From: an uncultured Bryobacterales bacterium
Lineage (GTDB): Bacteria; Acidobacteriota; Terriglobia; Bryobacterales; UBA6623
DNA: 64,000 nucleotides
Direction of reading: 5' to 3'
Assembly (NCBI GenBank): GCA_951813605.1
Contig: OX638379.1
Location: 1,002,471-1,066,470 of the forward strand
Positions 1-8,921 of the stretch are shown one piece after another. The notes beneath the pieces were generated by a model. It searched no databases. It was not told the DNA's origin and was given only the letters and a program-made list of their open reading frames with translations. Numbering within the stretch: the first letter of the stretch is position 1; every line of letters begins with the position of its first letter. A program made the position numbers and the translations under genes.

Positions 1-1341
1 GACATCGAAGCGAATCCCGAGAATCCTCCGCTCGTTCTGGCGGTCGCAGGAGGCAGCCGTCTGGAGCGTTCCCATGTCCAGACGGATCTCGACAACTTCG
101 GCCCCCGCGTCGGTTTTGCCTACCAGGTCCGCCCCGGCACCGTGATACGGGCCGGTTACGGCGTGTTCCACGGCACCTGGGATCCGCCGGGCGGTGGCAA
201 GCTGATGCAGAGCAATCCTCCGTTCGAGGTGCGGAACTGGAGCAGCACGGACAACATCCACCCCGACATCCGGTTGCGAACTGGCATCCCCAACTCCCCG
301 GTCAGCGACAGCTTCGACCCAAGCGCGGCGTCGAACATGTCAGTCACCAACTACCAGAGAGACCGGTCTTGGCCGTATTCGCAGCAATGGAACTTCAACA
401 TCCAGCAGAGTTTCGGCGGTGACTGGATGCTGGAGGTCGGGTATTTCGCTTCGAAGTCGACGCACGCCGTGCGGAAATACGACATGAACTTCTCGCCCCC
501 CGGGCCGGGCAATCGGAACAAGAAGCGCCGCTGGAAGTCGATCGTGTGGCCGGGGTCGGACATTGTCATCTCGCCCTTGGCCCAGGTGTTCCGGCATCAA
601 TTCGACGGGGACGCAAACTTCCACTCGGCCCAGTTCAAGATCAAGAAGCGCTTGTCAAACGGTCTGAACGTGTTGGGATCCTATGCTTACTCCAAGAACA
701 TCGACGACTTCTGCGCCGAGGGCGGTGGCGGCACGACCGGAGGCTGCGGCGAGCCGCAGGACACAAATAACTTCCGTCTGAACAAGTCGCTGAGCAGCTT
801 GCACATTCAGAATCAGTTCGTGGGAAGCGTCATCTACGACCTGCCATTCGGCAGGGGACGGCGATGGGGCTCTAGCTGGAACGGCATTCAAGAGGGAGTG
901 CTTGGCGGCTGGACTCTGGCGAGCATCACCACCCTAAGGAGCGGCCAGCCATTCAGCGCCACAGTTCGAGGGAACCCGGCCAACACGAACACGACCAACC
1001 GGCCGAACCTGCTCGGGGATCCCAACCTGCCTTCAGGCCAGCGGACGCTGGGTCGGTGGTTCGATACGGACATGCTGGTCCCCAACGAGAGGTATCAATT
1101 CGGCAACGCGGCGCGAAACATCCTGTTCTCGCCCGACCGCAGGAATTGGGACTTCGCTGTCTACAAGCGGTTCGAGCTCACCGAGTCCAAGTCGCTGCAG
1201 TTCCGGTTCGAGGCCTTCAACTTCACCAACACGCCCCCGTTCAACAACCCGAATGCCGAGGTGGGTAATCGCAACTTCGGCCGCATCACCAGTGCCGGAG
1301 GCCCGAGAAACATCCAGTTCGGACTCAAGTTCATTTTCTGA
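1..1341 (+). CDS. TonB-dependent receptor, Oar-like, C-terminal part (5' end outside window)
   Basis: The frame is open from base 1 to the TGA at 1339-1341, so this is the last ~446 residues of an outer-membrane receptor whose start lies upstream. It shows the beta-barrel signatures shared by all the receptors here: FGPRVGFAY near the start, then YSQQWNFNIQQ, DLPFGRGRRWG and GGWTLASITTLRSGQPF, and an aromatic last residue (GLKFIF), the usual barrel-assembly signal. The family takes up large substrates through the outer membrane, powered by TonB-ExbBD. The missing N-terminus should hold a signal peptide, a carboxypeptidase-regulatory-like domain and the plug. Ligand unknown. A secreted sulfatase follows on the same strand 0.7 kb downstream, which would suit a glycan ligand, but this is inference. 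Confidence 0.9.
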   Translation, partial: DIEANPENPPLVLAVAGGSRLERSHVQTDLDNFGPRVGFAYQVRPGTVIRAGYGVFHGTWDPPGGGKLMQSNPPFEVRNWSSTDNIHPDIRLRTGIPNSPVSDSFDPSAASNMSVTNYQRDRSWPYSQQWNFNIQQSFGGDWMLEVGYFASKSTHAVRKYDMNFSPPGPGNRNKKRRWKSIVWPGSDIVISPLAQVFRHQFDGDANFHSAQFKIKKRLSNGLNVLGSYAYSKNIDDFCAEGGGGTTGGCGEPQDTNNFRLNKSLSSLHIQNQFVGSVIYDLPFGRGRRWGSSWNGIQEGVLGGWTLASITTLRSGQPFSATVRGNPANTNTTNRPNLLGDPNLPSGQRTLGRWFDTDMLVPNERYQFGNAARNILFSPDRRNWDFAVYKRFELTESKSLQFRFEAFNFTNTPPFNNPNAEVGNRNFGRITSAGGPRNIQFGLKFIF

Positions 1342-2056
1342 CACCACCTTGAACGCGGTCACGGACGCCTCGCGAGCGGGCCGCTTTTCCAAGTCGAAGA
1401 CGCTTGACCGTCAATTCTCGCACCGCCAGTCTTCGTTACAAACAAAGGCTTGGGTATTCGGCGTCCTACTGAGCCGAGTCACGGAATGCGCGCAATGGCT
1501 GGTCCGTGTCCTCCACCACCTTGCTGGCAGGCTTCGCAACGTGTCGAACCCAATAGAGCTTGGTCGTGACCATGCCGCACTGGATGTTCATCTGTCAAAC
1601 TCCGGACGATCCGTTTTGAGACGCCTCAAGGGTTCACCCAATATTCCGCAGTTTTCCGAGGAGTTCTTTGCCCGTTCTCGCAAGATCTGCGAGCGGCACG
1701 CCGCCGGGGTTGCTGCGGAACACCTTCATTTACCGCAGCAAGTCAGGATGTCGCCCACTGAGGTCCGCTGGGCGGACTCGCCAGCACGAAACTCGCTATG
1801 GGCGCAGGCCTGGCGGGCGCAACGCTCGAATCTGCCTGCCCGAGTCCAGATAGCGCCCGCAAGTGGCGGCTTGTCCGATGCCCACGTGGGATGGGATTCA
1901 GATCTCGGTTGGAGCAATGCGCTGTCGACCCAGCCAATCCGCCGCGACAAGGATCGCCTAACTCGGCTCGACGCTGTGTGATAACAGTGTATTGTGGCTC
2001 GCCGCGTCCATTTGGAGGCCGGTGCCAGTCACGAAAGAAAGGAAGAGCATAGGCCA
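1342..2056. other. Intergenic region, no gene recognised
   Basis: About 0.7 kb between the receptor and the sulfatase. A + strand frame is open from 1253 to 1981, but it overlaps the receptor's 3' end and its translation is low-complexity and unlike any family I know. The last bases hold the AAAGGAAG-like ribosome site of the sulfatase near 2037-2044. Nothing else is supportable. Confidence 0.5.
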
Positions 2057-3460
2057 TTGCTAATTCTCATCATCCTGTCGCTATCTGCGCCGTTGGCTGC
2101 AGTAGCGGCACCCAACATCGTGTTCATGATGGCGGACGACCTCGGCTGGAACGATGTCGGCTACCACGGCAGCGAAATCAAGACGCCGCACATCGACGCA
2201 TTGGCCGGGCACGGCGTCGAGCTAGACCGCTATTACGCGTTTCCCCTTTGTAGTCCGACCAGAGTGGCGCTCATGACCGGGCGTTCCCCGATCCGCCAAG
2301 GGGTCGATACCCCGATAGGTCCGAACGGCGGCATGCCGTTGGACGAGCACCTGCTGCCCCAAACGCTGCGAGCCGCCGGATACCAGACGTTCCTCACTGG
2401 CAAATGGCACTTAGGGATCGAACGGGTTGCATCGCACCCGTACCGCCGGGGATTTGATCATTCCTACGGGCACTTGGGTGCCGCCGTCGACTACTACACC
2501 CATATATGGCTTGGAGGCCTCGATTGGCACAGGAACGGACACGTGGTTCGCGAAGAGGGGTACTCTACCGAACTGATCACGGCCGAGGCGATCGATCGAA
2601 TCACGAAACGCGACACGACCGCCCCGATGTTCCTCTACGTGGCGTTCAATGCACCCCACACTCCCTTGCAGGCTCCGGACAGGTTCTTGGACCGGTATCC
2701 CGGCATTGCGAATCCCAGCCGGAGACATTACGCGGCGATGGTGAGCGCGGTCGACGACGGCGTGGGGCAAATCCTTGCCGCCATCGAATCGGAGGGAATT
2801 GCGAACGAAACGCTCGTCGTCTGGGTTAGCGACAACGGAGGCAATTTCCGGGCTGGAGCGAGCAACGAGCCGTTTCGTGGCGGAAAGGGCAGTGTATTCG
2901 AAGGCGGGATTCGAGTGCCGGGAATGATTCGGTGGCCAGGCGTCCTGGCAAGCGGCGCAACCTTCCGGCAGCAGATCACTGCGCACGACTGGTTCCAAAC
3001 ACTGACTTCCGCGGTCGGAGTCAAGCCGCAGAACGTCAAGGCGTTTGACGGAGTCGACATGTGGCCAGCTCTTAAGGACGGGGCGGCGGTCGAGCGCGAG
3101 GAGACTGTCATCGGCATAGACGGGAGCTACGCGATCTTCCGCGATGGCTGGAAGCTCGTCGAGCATAGACCCAGAGGGTCGGACACAGCGACCAAGCATC
3201 TGTACCGGATAAATGAGGACCCCGGCGAAGAGCGCGACCTAATTGACGTCAAGCCCGATTTTGCGAAGGACCTGTTGGCCCGGATTCGCAAGATTCCCAG
3301 GCCTCCCTCTGTGAGCCGCGACGTCGTTCCCCGAGGAGCGGCCACCGGACGCCCCAGAAAGAAACGCGCCAAAGCGGGTGGACCGGGTGGTCGCAACCCA
3401 CAGACTGGCTGGCCTGAGGAGACGAGGCCTCCTTGGGTCGAGGCGGCGATCCGGGATTAA
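2057..3460 (+). CDS. Secreted sulfatase (alkaline-phosphatase superfamily)
   Basis: Predicted exported sulfatase that hydrolyses sulfate esters, probably on glycans. With the TTG start at 2057 the protein is 467 aa and begins with a short hydrophobic signal peptide ending around AAVAA, then NIVFMMADDLGWNDVG, whose paired Asp residues bind metal. The active-site signature CSPTR follows near residue 65 (its Cys would be converted to formylglycine), then GKWHLG, HTPLQ and SDNGG. I chose TTG 2057 because a purine-rich AGGAAG lies about 11 nt upstream and it places the signal peptide at the terminus; GTG 1994 gives a 488-residue protein with an unlikely charged leader. The C-terminus is a basic Pro/Arg/Lys-rich tail. 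No maturase gene is in the window. Substrate is not predictable. Confidence 0.9.
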   Translation: MLILIILSLSAPLAAVAAPNIVFMMADDLGWNDVGYHGSEIKTPHIDALAGHGVELDRYYAFPLCSPTRVALMTGRSPIRQGVDTPIGPNGGMPLDEHLLPQTLRAAGYQTFLTGKWHLGIERVASHPYRRGFDHSYGHLGAAVDYYTHIWLGGLDWHRNGHVVREEGYSTELITAEAIDRITKRDTTAPMFLYVAFNAPHTPLQAPDRFLDRYPGIANPSRRHYAAMVSAVDDGVGQILAAIESEGIANETLVVWVSDNGGNFRAGASNEPFRGGKGSVFEGGIRVPGMIRWPGVLASGATFRQQITAHDWFQTLTSAVGVKPQNVKAFDGVDMWPALKDGAAVEREETVIGIDGSYAIFRDGWKLVEHRPRGSDTATKHLYRINEDPGEERDLIDVKPDFAKDLLARIRKIPRPPSVSRDVVPRGAATGRPRKKRAKAGGPGGRNPQTGWPEETRPPWVEAAIRD

Positions 3461-3485
3461 GCGAACAGCCGGAGCTGCGCTGAGG

Positions 3486-4093
3486 ATGCGTCTGCTGACT
3501 CGCAATCTAGCCGTCTGCTTGGCGCTTTCGATGGCTCCCGGCTGGTCCGCGCCAATCCGGGACAAGCCGCCGCTTCCCGCAGACGAGGAATCTGTCGCCG
3601 ATAGGCTAGCCGCTTCGCCACGACATGGCGAGTCGATCGAGGTGCTCGAAGGGCAGGGCTGTCCGTGGGCTGGCACGACGCAGTTTGCGCATGGATCGTC
3701 TATCCTGAGCGGGCGGCCCAAGCTCCGGTCGTAATGGCGATCCGCGAGATTTTCGGGCTCACCGACTGGATTCGAGCTGTCGCTGACCAATTGGCGGGCG
3801 CAGGATTCATCGCCACCGCTACCGACCTCTTTAGCGGAGTTAGCGATACAGGCCGGACCCCCGGTGATCGCCACGAGGCCATCAGGCTGATCCGCAGCCT
3901 GCGCATCGAAGCCGCTGCCCGTTGTCTGACGGCGGTTGCTCGTTTCGGAACTTCGATGCCGGCGTCGAGCGGCAAGATCGGCACTGTCGGATTCCGTTGG
4001 GGTTCCTCGACGAGCTTTGTTCTTGCTGGGTACGAGCCCGCGCATTCCAATCCAAGAATGAGCATGAACAGAGGTCAGGCAGCTTCGGGCTGA
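3486..4093 (+). pseudogene. Dienelactone hydrolase family protein, frameshifted and 3'-truncated
   Basis: ATG 3486 opens a frame with a signal peptide (MRLLTRNLAVCLALSMAPGW) and the family's typical pre-domain (LAASPRHGESIEV), but this frame soon loses similarity. The homology resumes in another frame from about 3659-3665 (AWIVYPERAAQAPVV, then EIFGLTDWIRAVADQLAGAGF). A frameshift near 3640-3665 therefore separates the two parts. The nucleophile elbow, normally GxCxGG, reads GFRWGSS, so the catalytic Cys is Arg. After TSFVLAGYEP the sequence becomes unrelated and stops, losing the region with the catalytic Asp and His. Three independent defects make a non-functional relic likely. It sits 25 bp after the sulfatase, so the two may once have been co-transcribed. 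Confidence 0.75.
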
Positions 4094-4289
4094 GTCCGGA
4101 TATAGCGCGTGCCAGCAAGGTGCATCACCCGGGGGTTACTAGGCTTTGGTGGATAGCTAACGCTGCGGCAGGTGCTGAGCTGCGTGGTAAACTCGCTGAG
4201 ATTCGGGGTCGTCACGGGGCTGCACTGGAGGCCAAGCCGCCTTTGAGGGAATTCCCAGACGATTGTTTCAAGAGAGGAGGATACAAACT

Positions 4290-7200
4290 ATGAGACACGG
4301 TACTCTCGCAGCAAGCACCTTTGCCACCATCGGCATAGCGTTGCTGATCGGTGGCATGGGAACGCATCCACTGCCGGCACAGATTCTGTACGGAACGTTG
4401 CTTGGAAACGTCACGGATGGAACCGGGGCGGTGATTCCGGGAGCGCAAGTCACGATCACCAACGAGGGTACCGGGGCGACGCGGACTGGCGAAGCCAACG
4501 CCGCTGGTGCCTACAGTTTCCCCACTGTCGCTGCCGGAACCTACCGTATCGAAGTGCGCTCCGACGGCTTCAGGACGTATTCAGCGATAGGGGTGTCTGT
4601 CGGCGCAAACGATGCGACACGGGTCGATGTCGGCCTTGAGATCGGTGAAGTGACCGAAGTCGTGGAAGTCAGTGCGAGCTCCGTGAGGCTGCAGACGGAC
4701 CACGCCGAAGTCCGCGGGGAAGTTGGCTCGCAGGAACTGCAGAACGTGCCGGTGCCGCTCGGGCGCAACTACCAAATGCTGCTCCAGACGCTGCCCGGGT
4801 TCTCGCCCCCTGCCAACGCCCACTCCGTGCCGGCGAACCCGACCCGGGCCGTCCGCTACACGGTCAATGGCACTGCCGACAACAACAACAACGTACGAAT
4901 CGACGGCGCTACCAGCTACAACCCGAACCTGACTCATATGACGGGCATCAACCCGGCGCTGGAGTCAATCGAGGTCGTGAACGTCACGACCGGCTCGTTC
5001 GATGCCGACCAGGGACTTGCTGGCGGGGCTGCCATCAACCTGCAGATCAAGAGCGGCACCAACGAAACCCACGGTTCCGGCTTCTGGTACCACAACAACC
5101 AGCACATGCAGGCGTATCCGTACTTCAGCGACCGGGGCAGCGCGAAGCCGAAGTTTATCTACAACCAAGCGGGAGGAACAGTTGGCGGCCCGATCAAAAA
5201 GAACAGGGCATTCTTCTTCGTCAGCTACGAACGCACGTCCGAGAATTCGAACGCCACCCGGTTCATCAAGGTGCCGACCGTCGCAATGCGAGCGGGCGAT
5301 TTCTCAGGGTCACCCCTTCCGATCTTCGACCCCTTGTCGGCTCCAGTGGGCAGCGAGCCCGACCGCACTCCGTTCGAGAACAACATGATTCCTGAGTCGA
5401 GAATCGCTCGCGCCAGCCGAATCCTCGCTGACGATTCCGACTGGAGCATTCCTGACCGGCCGGGCGTCGGGGCCCTCGGCCTGAACCGCAACAAGCTCGC
5501 GGGCATCACCTATTCCTTCCTGCGCCACCAGATCGACAGCAAGGCGAACTTCAACCTGTCCGACAAGTGGACCATGTTCGCGCGCTTGAGCTTCTTCTAC
5601 TACACCCAGTGGAATCCTGCCGCTTTCGGCAATCTGTCCGGAATCTCGGTGCATCCCACGAACTTCCGCACCGACAACGGTTTCGGGCCAACGTACAGCG
5701 GCACTCTCTCGACGACCTACGTCGCTGCCCCGAACCTGGTCTTCGACGCCTACTTCGGATCCACCTTGGTCGACAGCAACGCTTTCGCCGGGAACCTGGA
5801 CCAAAGGATCGGCCTGGACGTTCTGGGCATTCCCGGCACGAACGGGGAAGGCGTGCCCGGCGAAGCCGGGAGCTTTTATGGGGGCATGCCGCGCATGCGC
5901 TTCGATTCCGGCTTCGGCAACCTGGGTTACCAAGCCACTTCGCCTTTTATCGGGCACGACTACCTGCATCAATTCGTGGTCAACGGAAACTGGACCAAGC
6001 AAAACCACGAGGTGCGTTTCGGGACTGACATTTTCCTAACGCACATCAATCAGGAAGTTGCCAACTTCCCGGGCGGCGACGCTCCAGCAGGCGGATTCCG
6101 GTTCCGCAATAACACCAGCGGTCGGCCGGGTACGAAGACGAACGACTACAACGCTATCGCATCGTTCATGCTTGGCCTTCCTCGAGACGCGGGCCGGAAT
6201 TTCCTGAATGGCAAGAACTTGCAGACGCGTTCGAGCCAGTATGCGGCGTATATCCGCGATCGCTGGCAGATCAGGCCGGACCTGACTCTTTCCTATGGCA
6301 CGAGGTGGGAATACTACCCGTTCCCTGTCAGGCCGAACCGGGGAGTGGAAAGATTCGATATCGACGAGAACATCATGCTCGTTTGCGGAATCGGGTCTGT
6401 GCCGCGGAATTGCGGCCTACCGCAGAGCAAGACACAGTTCGCACCGAGGGTCGGCATCGCCTGGCGGGCCTCCGGCACCTTAGTGCTCAGGACGGGATAC
6501 GGTCTGACCTACAATCCATTCAATCTCGGACGGGACCTGCGGGGGAACCTGCCGACCCAGTTCTCGCAAAGGCTGCCCACGCCGAACTCCTACTCTTATT
6601 CCACGACCCTCGACCGAGGATTTCCCGACATTCCACCGATTCCCACAGGCGAACGCATCGAAATGCCGCTGCGGGCCGGCGTGGCGACTGCCGACGAGAA
6701 CTTCGTGCGCGGGTACATCCAGTCCTGGAACGTCAGCCTCCAAAAGCAATGGGGCGAGTGGATGGGGACAGCCTCGTACGTCGCGACCCGCTCCACACGG
6801 CAGACTTCTCGCATCGAGGCGAACTGGGGGGAGATCGGCAGAGGCAATGCCGGTAGACGCCTGCGCCAACTGTACGGGCGAACGGCGGGTACCCTCTTCT
6901 GGGGCACCATTGGCACGCCGATGTACGACTCTATGCAACTCAGGCTGGTCCGGCGGAGCCGGTCCGGCCACAACTTCAACCTTGCCTACACGTGGGGGCA
7001 CGGCCGCGGGTACACGTCGGAGTCGTCCACCGCACAGCCCCGTGTCAGGCATCCCGACTACTACTGGAAGAACCGGGGCCCGCTCAACAACGACATCAGG
7101 CACAATCTTGTGATCTCTAACTCGTACGAGTTGCCATTCGGCCGGGGCAAGAGCTTCTTGCAAAGCGGCCCGGCGGCAGCCATTCTAGGAGGTTGGCAGA

Positions 7201-7652
7201 TCAACGCACTAGCGTCGTTCTACACTGGCCGGCCTGCGACGCCAACTGCCCCCGGGGGATCCGTCAACAGCGCCGGGTCGGGCCAGTTCGCGGATTGCCT
7301 CGCTGCTCCGCGGAAGCTCGGCAACCCTGACGGTTGGTGGGATCCTTCGTCTTTCGCCGACCCAGACGATGTCGGCGGCACGCCCAGATTCGGGACCTGC
7401 GGCTCGAACGTGCTGCGCGGGCCCGGACTCATCAACGTCGACATGGGCATTTTCAGGCGATTCCAGCCGACCGAGGGCATCAGCGTGCAGTTCCGCGCCG
7501 AGGCTTTCAACGTCTCGAATACCCCCCACTTCAGGACGCCGAATTCGAATGTCGCGAGCAGCGGGTTCGGAGTCGTGACTGCTATGGCAAATACCGGCCG
7601 CGACGGCAACGACCACCGGGTCTTCCGGGTAGGTCTGCGGATCGGATTCTGA
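4290..7652 (+). CDS. TonB-dependent receptor, Oar-like
   Basis: 1120-residue outer-membrane receptor. ATG 4290 is preceded by a strong AGAGGAGG at 4273-4280, which decides the start over an upstream TTG at 4263. Signal peptide (GIALLIGGMGTHPLPAQ), then a carboxypeptidase-regulatory-like beta-sandwich (GTLLGNVTDGTGAVIPGAQV to about residue 100), a plug-like region (VPLGRNYQMLLQTLPGF; the AINLQIKSGTNETHGSGFW motif typical of Oar receptors near residue 250), then a ~22-strand barrel with YELPFGRGKSF and GGWQINALASFYTGRPATP, ending in RVGLRIGF. It imports an unknown ligand with TonB energy. A GC-rich hairpin follows the stop codon. No SusD-like lipoprotein accompanies it. Confidence 0.93.
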   Translation: MRHGTLAASTFATIGIALLIGGMGTHPLPAQILYGTLLGNVTDGTGAVIPGAQVTITNEGTGATRTGEANAAGAYSFPTVAAGTYRIEVRSDGFRTYSAIGVSVGANDATRVDVGLEIGEVTEVVEVSASSVRLQTDHAEVRGEVGSQELQNVPVPLGRNYQMLLQTLPGFSPPANAHSVPANPTRAVRYTVNGTADNNNNVRIDGATSYNPNLTHMTGINPALESIEVVNVTTGSFDADQGLAGGAAINLQIKSGTNETHGSGFWYHNNQHMQAYPYFSDRGSAKPKFIYNQAGGTVGGPIKKNRAFFFVSYERTSENSNATRFIKVPTVAMRAGDFSGSPLPIFDPLSAPVGSEPDRTPFENNMIPESRIARASRILADDSDWSIPDRPGVGALGLNRNKLAGITYSFLRHQIDSKANFNLSDKWTMFARLSFFYYTQWNPAAFGNLSGISVHPTNFRTDNGFGPTYSGTLSTTYVAAPNLVFDAYFGSTLVDSNAFAGNLDQRIGLDVLGIPGTNGEGVPGEAGSFYGGMPRMRFDSGFGNLGYQATSPFIGHDYLHQFVVNGNWTKQNHEVRFGTDIFLTHINQEVANFPGGDAPAGGFRFRNNTSGRPGTKTNDYNAIASFMLGLPRDAGRNFLNGKNLQTRSSQYAAYIRDRWQIRPDLTLSYGTRWEYYPFPVRPNRGVERFDIDENIMLVCGIGSVPRNCGLPQSKTQFAPRVGIAWRASGTLVLRTGYGLTYNPFNLGRDLRGNLPTQFSQRLPTPNSYSYSTTLDRGFPDIPPIPTGERIEMPLRAGVATADENFVRGYIQSWNVSLQKQWGEWMGTASYVATRSTRQTSRIEANWGEIGRGNAGRRLRQLYGRTAGTLFWGTIGTPMYDSMQLRLVRRSRSGHNFNLAYTWGHGRGYTSESSTAQPRVRHPDYYWKNRGPLNNDIRHNLVISNSYELPFGRGKSFLQSGPAAAILGGWQINALASFYTGRPATPTAPGGSVNSAGSGQFADCLAAPRKLGNPDGWWDPSSFADPDDVGGTPRFGTCGSNVLRGPGLINVDMGIFRRFQPTEGISVQFRAEAFNVSNTPHFRTPNSNVASSGFGVVTAMANTGRDGNDHRVFRVGLRIGF

Positions 7653-7660
7653 CTCGGCCC

Positions 7661-7691
7661 CGGGGGCGGCAGCTGCATCCGGCCGCCCCCG
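7661..7691 (+). terminator. Terminator-like hairpin after receptor gene
   Basis: A perfect 10-bp stem, CGGGGGCGGC (7661-7670) against GCCGCCCCCG (7682-7691), with an 11-nt loop, beginning 9 nt after the receptor's stop codon. No T-run follows, so termination is inferred from position and stem strength only. Confidence 0.5.
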
Positions 7692-7749
7692 AATATGACC
7701 GGGGTTCGAGAGCGTGCGCTTTCCGTGGGCACGGCGCGGTCCCCTAGCG

Positions 7750-7895
7750 GTACGCAGGCTCCGACTCCCGGGGTCTTGGTCGCCTGAGGTCCGCGTATCC
7801 CTTTCGCCGTCGGACGACCGGCATCCGGCGGTCGCCGCCGACTCCAAAGTCACGGTCTACGTCGCCTGGGAGACCTACGAGAACGATGACTTCGA
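7750..7895 (+). pseudogene. Relic of a propeller repeat related to the gene at 12342
   Basis: One + strand frame here reads SWSPEVRVSLSPSDDRHPAV, then AADSKVTVYVAWETYENDDF and DI. This matches a stretch of the DUF3604 protein at about 13250-13376 (TWSPEARVSLSPADDWHPAI and AWETYENNDYDI), with similarity also visible in the DNA. Similarity stops after the DI codons and nothing upstream resembles the rest of the gene, so this is about one repeat blade of a lost paralogue or a partial duplication left behind. It lies directly upstream of a receptor, as the full gene lies next to that same receptor on its other side. Confidence 0.7.
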
Positions 7896-8921
7896 CATCG
7901 GCTCGTACTCCAGGGTGCCCAAGAGCCACGTTTCTGTTTTCACTCCCCGTCATTTGTCTCGAAGTCTTGCGACGTCTGGCCCGGAAGCCTGTTGCTGGAC
8001 CGATGCTTCAACCGGTCCACTTGGATTGTCTTTCCATGAGAGCAAACCAGATCAAGGCAGGTACCTAGCCGGGCGCGGCCAACCGCGTCAGCACATCGAA
8101 GGCCCGAAGCAGCCTATTGAATGACTCGAGCTGTTCTTCGAGATCGTCCAGACTGGTTGGTCGAGACCCTGGCGGCTGGTGATGAATTGCACGCCATGAG
8201 CAGCGAATCAGAGCGCCAACCCCAGCGAGGCTCAGGCGAATGGGTCGACCTTCGGACTTGGCGTCGCGAAACTTGTCCAGGATTCCCTGTTCAGTCATTT
8301 CGTAGGGGCATCCAACCCCAGATCTCGCCTTGCGCTGGCAGTCAATCAGCAACCGATGCGCTACATGCCGAGGGCGCCAGCAGGCGTGAAGGAGAAGGAT
8401 TAGCCGGTCATCTGTCTAGGTGGCCGCCCCCGCCCGCTGGGGCGCGAGGGGATTCTTCAAGGCAGTGTCGTCGGTGCGTTCAATAGTCGCACTTGGCAGC
8501 GTGCAATCCGTTCCCCGTCAGCAAGAAATTCATACGGTCACCCAGACGCGACGATTCGGCGATTACGCCTTGTAGAGCAAGAGAATAGGTGTGGACTGGT
8601 CCACTTTCGGAACTGCCGGGGCTCTAGTCGGTCTGAGGCTGGGCCTCACGGGAATGAAGCCTTCGCGGTGCCATTTGTGCCCGAAACAACTGGGAGGAAT
8701 TGCACTGGTAAATCAGCCAGAAAGTTACTGCCGGCTCGGCGGACTTCAAGCCTCTGCAACTCCCCAAGAGAACTACAGGATTAGCGAAATTTCCTTACGA
8801 ACAATCGGAAATCCATTCTTGCGTACCTGAGTTGGGCTGTGTAGACTCACGGTCGGACGTTCGGCTGGCGCCTTCCTTGGGCGGTGGGATTCATCGGCCG
8901 ATTGCCGGCAGGAGGGATTCA
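7896..8921. other. Intergenic region, no firm gene
   Basis: About 1.0 kb with no recognised gene. A - strand frame at 8065-8352 (95 codons) ends in an amphipathic-looking stretch (LDDLEEQLESFNRLLRAFDV) and could be a small protein or relic, but it has no clear ribosome site and no homologue I recognise. The last bases hold the GGAGGGA ribosome site of the next receptor (8911-8917). Confidence 0.4.

Noticed and set aside
1253-1981. Open + strand frame of 242 codons overlapping the receptor end
   Set aside because: Starts inside the receptor coding sequence in another frame, no ribosome site, and the translation is Ser/Arg-rich without recognisable motifs.
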